From Enhydrobacter aerosaccus (GTDB lineage: Bacteria > Pseudomonadota > Alphaproteobacteria > Reyranellales > Reyranellaceae): a stretch of 64,000 bases of DNA. Below the pieces are notes generated by a model. It was not told where the DNA came from, searched no databases, and worked only from the letters and a program-made list of their open reading frames with translations. Both the position numbers and the translations under genes were made by a program. The DNA lies in NCBI RefSeq assembly GCF_900167455.1, contig NZ_FUWJ01000002.1, positions 299,584-363,583 on the forward strand. The letters run 5' to 3'. Shown here one piece after another: positions 60,539-64,000 of this stretch (its first letter is position 1; each line of letters begins with the position of its first letter).

Positions 60539-61071
60539 TATCTGGTCCCTTTATAGAACCAGATGACCATAGCCGGTTTCTCCGCAGGATCGCCCGACAA
60601 ATTCTCGGTCGGTCCCGAGGATTCCTCCCGAATTCCGCCTCCGTCATCCGGCAGGGCAATCGCCTATGGTCCTATCTCTCCCTCGTCCTGAGCGAAGCGA
60701 AGCACAGCCGAAGGACTTCTTTTCCTGCGTCAACATTGAACGAAGCACCGCCAAGACAGGCCCCTCGACTACGCTCGGGGTGACGGCTGAAACCTCACAG
60801 GCGTTGCCCTGTGCAGAAACCGTATCGGCCTGTGGCAGGAGTTCCCGTCGTCCTGGGCGAAGCCGAGCGGAGCGAGGCGCAGTCGAAGGACCTTTTCTTC
60901 TGCGTCCATATTGAACGGAACACAGACAGGACAGAGCCCTCGGATACACGGGGATGGCGATGGAACTCCATGGGCGATTGCCCTCCCTCGTCAGGCAGGT
61001 AGTTTGTCCCTGCGACCGCAGGCTTTCAGGCCGCGGTCCCTGAAAGAGTCGCCGAGAAGAAAGAGAGTCCC
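60539..61071. repeat. 533-base gene-free stretch with two imperfect direct repeats
   Basis: No convincing gene is present. Two related units of about 105-110 bases occur at 60684-60786 and 60849-60960. Each starts CGTCCTG-GCGAAGC, passes through CGAAGGAC, then CTGCGTC and ATTGAACG, and ends in a GGGGTGACGG/GGGGATGGCG-like part. The first holds the CCTCG...CGGGG dyad of a common alphaproteobacterial intergenic repeat. Short open frames here follow the repeat, not a protein. Confidence 0.7.
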
Positions 61072-62289
61072 ATGGCCGCCCTCACCGCCATCGAACGCTG
61101 CCGGCATTTCGGTGTGGCGGACATCCGCGGCCTCGCCTACATGCCTGGGCCGAGCGATTACACCCCGGCCGGAAACTCGGGCGGCCTCTACGAGACCTCC
61201 GACTTCTACACCAATGTCTTCACACAGCTTTGGGGCTTTGAAATCGGGAGCGGATCGGAGCGGCAGGGTCGTGGGGATCTCCAGCGCGTCCGCGAGCAGC
61301 TCGGAGTCAATTTCATCCATTGCTACGACTGGGCCGCGCCGATCGCTCAGAACGGCAAGCCGTTCCTGGAACACGCGACCTTCCTGGAGGCATGCCATCA
61401 TCTCGACATCAATGCCACCGTGCCCATCAGCAACTACACGATGGACCTGCTCGGCCAGCGGCGGATCGACGAAGCGCGCGACAATGTCCGTCGCATCGTC
61501 GAGGAGATCTATGTCGGCGCACCGGTGAAGGCACCGCTGCCGGGCGCCGGCCTCTGGAAGATCTTCAACGAGTACGAGCTCTCCTTCGATCGCAATCCCG
61601 AGCACGTCGTCACCGTCATGGCCTGGATCGCCGAGTGGGAGCGCGAGCATGACGTCATCGACGAGAATCGCCTGCCGATCATGGTCTGCACCTCGTTCGC
61701 CCTGAAGGACGGCATCGAAGGCGCCGCTGCCCTGAAGGATGTGCGCGACGTACTGCTGAAGCGCGGACCGATCGGCGATGCGGAGCCTTCGGTGTTCTGG
61801 AACGAGCGCATCGTCTTCGCGACCAATCCCCAGAATCCGGCCCGCGATATCGCGGACTATCTCGACCGTCGCCTGCCCGCCTACTGGACCCGGCACGGCG
61901 TTCCAGCGCCACCGGTGATGTTCACCGAGCTGGGCTCCAGCATCGAGCAGGCCGGCGGCGAGCCCCAGCAGGCGCAATGGTTGGCCGAGCAGCTCGACGT
62001 CTCGAAAGCTGGCGGCAGTGACGGCCTGATGCTGGGCGCCTGCGTGTTCCTGAACGAGGAGCGGCCGTGGGAGCAAGGCGCCGAGCGCAGCTTCGGCCTG
62101 CTGCGCTTTGGACCGGACAAGGGTTGGGGATGGCCGCGACAGAATTATCGGGCTCGTACCGCCAATCCGGTGTGGGATCCGAAAGGCTGGTGGTGGCTGA
62201 AGGAAGCGACCTATCCGGTCGAGCAGCAGACAGAGAAGTTGAGCTATCGAGTCGTAGAAAAGACCTGGAGCGGTCGTTCACGGCAATAG
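61072..62289 (+). CDS. Glycoside-hydrolase-like TIM-barrel protein, family not recognised
   Basis: The 405-residue product looks like a clan-A type glycosidase: N166-E167 in WKIFNEYELSF would be the acid/base and E286 in VMFTELGSS the nucleophile, spaced 119 residues apart on what would be strands 4 and 7. VNFIHCYDWAAP and INATVPISNYTMD fit barrel strands, and aromatic patches (WGWPRQNYRA, GWWWLKEATYP) lie near the end. No signal peptide. No neighbouring sugar genes. The start at 61072 follows AAGAGAG. I do not recognise the family; the NE/TE reading is inference from motif and spacing. Confidence 0.7.
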   Translation: MAALTAIERCRHFGVADIRGLAYMPGPSDYTPAGNSGGLYETSDFYTNVFTQLWGFEIGSGSERQGRGDLQRVREQLGVNFIHCYDWAAPIAQNGKPFLEHATFLEACHHLDINATVPISNYTMDLLGQRRIDEARDNVRRIVEEIYVGAPVKAPLPGAGLWKIFNEYELSFDRNPEHVVTVMAWIAEWEREHDVIDENRLPIMVCTSFALKDGIEGAAALKDVRDVLLKRGPIGDAEPSVFWNERIVFATNPQNPARDIADYLDRRLPAYWTRHGVPAPPVMFTELGSSIEQAGGEPQQAQWLAEQLDVSKAGGSDGLMLGACVFLNEERPWEQGAERSFGLLRFGPDKGWGWPRQNYRARTANPVWDPKGWWWLKEATYPVEQQTEKLSYRVVEKTWSGRSRQ

Positions 62290-62427
62290 ACAGGTGACGA
62301 TTGTGTTGCAACTCCATCCCGATCGTCCCGGGATCGGCATCCCCGCACCGAGCACCATTGCGCTCGGTGCGGCAAAGATTGTCAGATCGACACAGTCACA
62401 GTTCAGTCGTGAACCTACGCTACGTTC

Positions 62428-62733
62428 TTACTTGCCGCCCGCGCGGGCCGTCTCCGACGTCGGCGCCGGGATGGAGTTACGCTGCAGAGCATCCTTGAAG
62501 TAGGCGATACCTTCCGCATAGTTGCCCTTGCGGCAATCCTGCAGAGCCACTTCGGGAGCGGCCGGATTGCCGTACTTCGACGAGCCATTGTACTTCGCCC
62601 AGGCATCGTAGAGCTGCTGGCACTCGGCCATCTTCTCATTCGTTGACTGTGCAAACGCCGGCGCGGTCGCTCCGAGCGCAATTGCAAATCCGGCCAAAGC
62701 AGCGGCTTTCAAAGAGATCGAACGAATAGTCAC
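62428..62733 (-). CDS. Small secreted hypothetical protein
   Basis: The 101-residue product starts at a GTG (62733) seven bases behind GGAGG. It has a signal peptide, SISLKAAALAGFAIALGATAPAFA-Q, and a mature helical part of about 70 residues with a possible disulfide pair (AECQQLYDAW and LQDCRKGNY), then EGIAYFKDALQRN. The pattern resembles small periplasmic TPR-like or Sel1-like caps but no family is recognised. A longer frame from 62766 adds 11 residues without a better ribosome site. Confidence 0.7.
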   Translation of the reverse strand: MTIRSISLKAAALAGFAIALGATAPAFAQSTNEKMAECQQLYDAWAKYNGSSKYGNPAAPEVALQDCRKGNYAEGIAYFKDALQRNSIPAPTSETARAGGK

Positions 62734-62915
62734 TGACGTACCTCCAGTTAGGTTAACGTCGTTCACTTAGTGCGGCGGACTCGTCTCCACCACCGCCGCG
62801 ATTTCACGGAAGACATGTGTAATCGCCGCAACGTTACGCGCGGTGAAGTCATCGTCGGCAAAGTGATTTGGTGCCGTGTGACATACGTGGGTTGGTGTCG
62901 CTCGATCATCCCAAA

Positions 62916-63194
62916 GTGTTCTTCAGGATACCGAGTAACGTGCGCAGCCAGCGTGAACAGACAATCGCCTCGCTTCATCGGAGCGCGCCACTCCAGTGGC
63001 GCCCTCATGATGCAAGAGCGCATCTGGAGTTGCGCGCTCCAATGAGTCTGAAGTCATCGACGTGTTCTTCAGGATACCGAGTAACGTGCGCAGCCAGCGT
63101 GAACAGACAATCGCGTCGCTTCATCGGAGCGCGCTATTCCAGTGGCGCCCTCATGACGAAAGAGCGCAACTGGAGTTGCGCGCTCCCTTGAGTC
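62916..63194. repeat. Tandem duplication of a 133-base palindromic unit
   Basis: Two copies, 62916-63048 and 63062-63194, are about 93 percent identical by eye and lie at a 146-base period. Each holds GCGCCACTCCAGTGGCGC-type and GCGCAACTGGAGTTGCGC-type hairpins, flanked by GGAGCGCGC and GCGCGCTCC. The core GCGCGCCACTCCAGTGGCGC is identical to the first hairpin at 54093-54112. The 491-base gap from 62734 to 63224 holds nothing else; short frames in it merely translate the repeat. Confidence 0.85.
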
Positions 63195-63224
63195 CGACCA
63201 CCGCTCGGGCGATGGGCTTTCGAT

Positions 63225-63569
63225 CTATCCGTTCGTCTCCCGCGAATCCGCCGGTGCCTGGTTGCGCTCGGTCATGCCGTAGTCACGCACGACCGATGCC
63301 ACGCGCAGGCGGTAGTCGCGGAAGACGCCGCTGCGGCCGGCCCTCTGCGCCTGGCGATGATGCTCCAGGGTGCGCCAGGCCTTTACCGCTTCCTCGTCGC
63401 GCCAGAAGGACAGCGAGAGGATCTTGGTCTCGTCACTGAGGCTCTGGAACCGCTCGATGCTGAGGAAGCCGTCGATCTTCTCCAGATCGGGCCGGAGCTG
63501 TGCGGCGATATCGAGATAAGTCTGCTTGCGCCCGTCGGCGGGCCACACTTCGAAGATCACGGCGATCAT
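63225..63569 (-). CDS. Antibiotic-biosynthesis-monooxygenase (ABM) family protein
   Basis: The 114-residue product has the ferredoxin-like barrel of ABM/HmoA proteins: IAVIFEVWPADGRKQTYLDIAAQLRPDLEKIDGFLSIERFQSLSDETKILSLSFWRDEEAVKAWRTLEHHRQAQ, with the usual W-x-H pattern, then FRDYRLRVASVVRDYG. It may degrade haem or oxidise a small molecule without a cofactor. It starts in a four-base overlap with the stop of the alpha/beta hydrolase gene upstream, so the two are coupled. Confidence 0.9.
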   Translation of the reverse strand: MIAVIFEVWPADGRKQTYLDIAAQLRPDLEKIDGFLSIERFQSLSDETKILSLSFWRDEEAVKAWRTLEHHRQAQRAGRSGVFRDYRLRVASVVRDYGMTERNQAPADSRETNG

Positions 63570-64000
63570 CGGATCTCTCCCTTGAGGCTGCGGCCCACGG
63601 CGTCGTACAGGCGCCGGCGCCCGGTTTCGAGATGCATCAGGTGCGTGCCGGCCTCGAGCTCGAGGTCGACGCGCGATGGCGCGGCCTGCGCCGCATCGAG
63701 GATCATCGCGGCATCCGTCCCGCGGCAGAGGGAATCCCACGCGCCACGAACGATGGTGACCGGCCGCGTCAAGCGGGCCGGATCCCAGGCGAGACGCCCG
63801 GCCCAGGCCTCGGCGATGTCGGCACGCGGGCCGTTGGGGATGCGCACCGCGGGCGGCGTACGCGTCGCCGCGCCGGGATCGCTCGCAAGGTAGGCCGGCG
63901 CCCAGCGATCGAAGGCCACCAGCACCGGCGGATGATCCTTGGGCACGTCCTCGACGAAGCGCGCATATTGCGCGTCGGTGCCAACGTCGCTCCAGGCCGG
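63566..64000 (-). CDS. Alpha/beta hydrolase, C-terminal part (cut by right edge)
   Basis: The frame is open to the end of the window. The visible 144 residues include LVAFDRWAPAYLASDPGAATRTPPAVRIPNGPRADI, a cap-like region, and PVTIVRGAWDSLCRGTDAAMILDAAQAAPSRVDLELEAGTHLMHLE. The D in RGAWDSLC and the H in AGTHLMHLE are the likely acid and base of the triad; the nucleophile lies outside. The fold is of the alpha/beta hydrolase kind; substrate unknown. It overlaps the ABM gene by four bases. Confidence 0.85.
   Translation of the reverse strand, partial: PAWSDVGTDAQYARFVEDVPKDHPPVLVAFDRWAPAYLASDPGAATRTPPAVRIPNGPRADIAEAWAGRLAWDPARLTRPVTIVRGAWDSLCRGTDAAMILDAAQAAPSRVDLELEAGTHLMHLETGRRRLYDAVGRSLKGEIR

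Noticed and set aside
62770..63191. Short frames with the peptide APLEWRAP on either strand
   Set aside because: They are translations of the CTCCAGTGG palindromic repeat and the same peptide appears at the 54090 copy; not genes.
62916..63194. CRISPR array
   Set aside because: Only two units of 133 bases with internal hairpins, no short direct repeats with unique spacers and no cas genes.

Overview
This is a high-GC, gene-dense bacterial window. The gene families fit a soil or water alphaproteobacterium with an acyl-CoA, amine and aromatic catabolic lifestyle: flavin-dependent LLM oxidoreductases, many short-chain dehydrogenases, CaiB-type CoA-transferases, a polyamine ABC importer, a CIO-type cytochrome bd, a MocR regulator, and DUF6356, DUF983 and DUF2474 proteins. 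A Reyranella-like organism would fit, but that is inference from family content only. No rRNA, tRNA, CRISPR array or complete mobile element was found. The left edge holds the N-terminal part of a phage-type replication protein with its own promoter, so an integrated element may lie just outside.

Layout. 1-5.4 kb: phage-type fragment, acetyltransferase, secreted serine hydrolase, small hypotheticals and a glyoxalase-fold protein. 5.4-19 kb: LLM oxidoreductase, FecR-domain secreted protein, 2-hydroxyacid dehydrogenase, HpcH/HpaI aldolase coupled to an S9 peptidase, a second serine hydrolase, a three-gene unit (SDR, phytanoyl-CoA-dioxygenase-like, class III cyclase), MFS carrier, aldo/keto reductase and, divergent from it, a SelW-like selenoprotein read through an in-frame UGA. 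19-28 kb: a second 2-hydroxyacid dehydrogenase with an Lrp-type regulator, a HPF-like protein, a LysR regulator divergent from a tautomerase/DUF4865 pair, and a tightly overlapping isomerase/membrane protein/M20 amidohydrolase/hydrolase run. 28-33 kb: cydAB with a DUF2474 peptide behind a MocR gene. 33-41 kb: asparaginase, a hydantoinase-B-like protein divergent from a lone xanthine-dehydrogenase large subunit, a GFA protein, a DUF35/thiolase-like pair and a secreted metallo-hydrolase. 41-46 kb: polyamine-type ABC importer. 47-50 kb: two overlapping CoA-transferases and a nitronate monooxygenase. 50-59 kb: class III alcohol dehydrogenase, metallo-hydrolase, SMP-30 lactonase, three SDRs, a carboxymuconolactone-decarboxylase-like protein and a polar-amino-acid type ABC importer without an ATPase gene. 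59-64 kb: secreted papain-like protease, ketopantoate reductase, orphan glycosidase-like protein, palindromic repeats, and a monooxygenase/hydrolase pair cut by the right edge.

The most notable item is the selenoprotein at 18822-19037. The codon series reads MKVLIEYCGA-UGA-GYKPQ and so rebuilds the SelW CxxU redox motif. A perfect 6-bp hairpin lies 15 nt downstream of the UGA, as expected for a bacterial SECIS. Ordinary ORF calling breaks this gene in two. Other points of interest are a thiolase-like protein with serine where the catalytic cysteine is expected, paired with a DUF35 protein; a MocR operator cluster overlapping its own translation start; intergenic hairpin repeats with a shared core in two places; and an orphan glycosidase-like enzyme.
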